A stretch of DNA of 32,852 bases, from the NCBI GenBank assembly GCA_002753395.1, contig PEAB01000041.1, positions 1 through 32,852 of the forward strand, written 5' to 3'. Every line of letters begins with the position of its first letter. Position 1 is the stretch's first letter. Of this stretch, positions 31,972-32,852 are shown piece after piece. Origin of the DNA: Nitrospirae bacterium MYbinv3 (lineage in GTDB: Bacteria > Nitrospirota > Thermodesulfovibrionia > Thermodesulfovibrionales > Magnetobacteriaceae). The notes under the pieces were generated by a model. The model had not been told where the DNA came from and did not search any database. It worked only from the letters and a program-made list of their open reading frames with translations. The translations under genes were made by a program, and so were the position numbers.

Positions 31972-32130
31972 TTATGCACCCTAACAATTGGGTACATATG
32001 CACACCCATATATAACACCAAGTTGCGTTTATACCAGTATTAGCATAGAAGGGGAGACCCTGTCTCCCCTAAGACCCCTCTGCAAGGGGACCAGTCCTCT
32101 TGACCCCATTATATCGCATGGTTATACACA
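31972..32130. repeat. Repeat family E variant
   Basis: Contains the 52-bp block at 32018-32069 (partner 17712-17763), AAGACCCCTCTGCAAGGGGA, and ends in TTGACCCCATTATA. It lies between the lipoprotein and pyrophosphohydrolase genes. Confidence 0.7.
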
Positions 32131-32161
32131 ATGTTTCTATCACATACTAAACTATTACCAC

Positions 32162-32191
32162 TTGACGAATTGTCAATTAAAATTCTACAAT
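32162..32191 (+). promoter_or_regulatory. Candidate promoter of the pyrophosphohydrolase gene
   Basis: TTGACG (32162-32167), 18-nt spacer, TACAAT (32186-32191). The leader would be about 75 nt. The -35 region overlaps the palindrome TTGAC-GAATT-GTCAA, a possible operator. Confidence 0.4.
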
Positions 32192-32271
32192 AAAATTGCT
32201 TTAAACACGTACAGTTAATCTAAGCTGAATATTGATTGACTGAGAAATGCTTTTTAATCAAGGTGGTGTAA

Positions 32272-32625
32272 ATGAATACGTATTTTAAAGGTTTGGCAGG
32301 AGAACTCAAAGAGTTTGCCAGGGAGAGGGATTGGGAGAAGTTTCATACACCAAAGAATCTGGCTATGGCCTTAAGCGTTGAGGTTGCTGAATTAGTTGAG
32401 ATATTTCAGTGGATGGATGAGGAGGAAAGCAGGACTTTAGAACCTAAAAAGTTAAGGCACTTGAGAGAAGAGATTGGGGATGTGTTGATTTATCTAACTA
32501 ACCTTGCAGATAAGTTTGATATAGACCCTCTTGAAGCAGCCATAGAAAAACTCCAACACAACAGGGATAAATACCCGGCCAGCATCGTCAGGGGTAAGGC
32601 CACCAAATATACCGATTATCTATAA
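32272..32625 (+). CDS. MazG/dCTPase-like nucleotide pyrophosphohydrolase
   Basis: 117 residues, ATG behind AAGGTGGT. The Mg-binding ExxE and ExxD motifs are seen in LSVEVAELVEIFQW and LREEIGDVLIYL. The ending RDKYPASIVRGKATKYTDYL is typical of the short MazG-like/DCTPP1 group (EAR). It hydrolyses (d)NTPs to monophosphates, removing non-canonical or excess nucleotides. It is monocistronic, with the IS66 promoter segment about 35 nt downstream. Length is normal for the family. Confidence 0.88.
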   Translation: MNTYFKGLAGELKEFARERDWEKFHTPKNLAMALSVEVAELVEIFQWMDEEESRTLEPKKLRHLREEIGDVLIYLTNLADKFDIDPLEAAIEKLQHNRDKYPASIVRGKATKYTDYL

Positions 32626-32660
32626 TTGTGTAATAGTTCACCCCCTACTGAGTAGTTCCC

Positions 32661-32726
32661 TTAGAGAGTACAAAATTAACTTGACAGTAAATACAAGTTA
32701 AGTTACAATTGTTTTGTCAATAATAT
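32661..32726 (+). repeat. IS66 5' end segment, copy 2
   Basis: Matches 621-686 in inverted orientation. Similarity stops at the T of what would be the ATG of the transposase, where CCCTACAACG begins. Confidence 0.8.
32681..32709 (+). promoter_or_regulatory. IS66-derived promoter facing out of the window
   Basis: TTGACA (32681-32686), 17-nt spacer, TACAAT (32704-32709), the same as at 638-666. It would drive transcription to the right, beyond the window. Confidence 0.7.
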
Positions 32727-32842
32727 CCCTACAACGTCACTTCCAGTCTAAACGGTTGATTTCTGCGGTAACTTCAAATAACACCAAAGCATGTAAACCG
32801 TTTATTTTGCCATGTTCTATTTCTAAACTGTCGTTGTAGGGT
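32727..32842. repeat. Segment bounded by CCCTACAACG inverted repeats
   Basis: CCCTACAACG begins right where the IS66 match ends (32727-32736) and CGTTGTAGGG closes near 32842, enclosing about 95 bp. It may be another small inserted element that removed or displaced the transposase start. No coding frame is evident in it. Confidence 0.5.
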
Positions 32843-32852
32843 TAGACTTAAC

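Overview
The window looks like a chromosomal contig from a Gram-negative, iron- and redox-versatile bacterium. It encodes menaquinone synthesis by the futalosine route (mqnE-mqnC), an outer-membrane beta-barrel, a lipoprotein and an exosortase-type (IPTL-CTERM) surface protein. The gene content and the very dense families of short intergenic repeats remind me of Nitrospirota such as Candidatus Magnetobacterium. That assignment is an inference, because there is no rRNA or other marker in the window.

Layout. 1-690: remnant of an IS66-type transposase gene with its promoter. 718-2538 (minus): a small unknown protein and a SAM methyltransferase. 2707-6121 (minus): outer-membrane barrel, cupredoxin-like secreted protein and membrane-bound class III nucleotide cyclase, probably one signalling cluster. 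6417-9023 (minus): a double methyltransferase and a radical SAM/SPASM protein. 9199-11262 (minus): a large exported protein with two Lcl/DUF1566 domains, a TP-rich stalk and an IPTL-CTERM tail. Its two domain ends resemble variable regions of a diversity-generating retroelement. 11263-13282: repeats, a (GA)20 microsatellite and one membrane coiled-coil gene. 13283-17567 (minus): an orphan DNA methyltransferase, then housekeeping genes pcm, surE, xerD and an exonuclease. 17877-18395: a small unknown protein. 18948-22058 (plus): mqnE, mqnC and an atypical thioredoxin reductase. 22253-23200: a J-domain protein. 24239-26950 (plus): cobyrinate diamide synthase, an MBL hydrolase and a SprT-like protease. 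27564-30723 (minus): four genes resembling a ferrosome (fez) cluster, with a P1B-type ATPase and a Fur-box-like site over the promoter. 31119-32625: a small unknown protein, a lipoprotein and a MazG/dCTPase-like pyrophosphohydrolase. The right end repeats the IS66 promoter segment in inverted orientation.

The gaps between genes are almost entirely filled by at least six repeat families, named A, C, D, E/K, F and G here. Family C is a MITE with 18-bp terminal inverted repeats. It has an exact 11-bp target duplication at one site and carries an intrinsic-terminator hairpin. Around 26950-27580 repeats are nested inside repeats. The items most worth following up are the ferrosome-like operon with its Fur-like operator, the adenine-biased differences between the two DUF1566 variable-region-like segments, the MITE with a portable terminator, and several genes whose start codon sits 6-8 nt after a TATAAT box, suggesting leaderless mRNAs.
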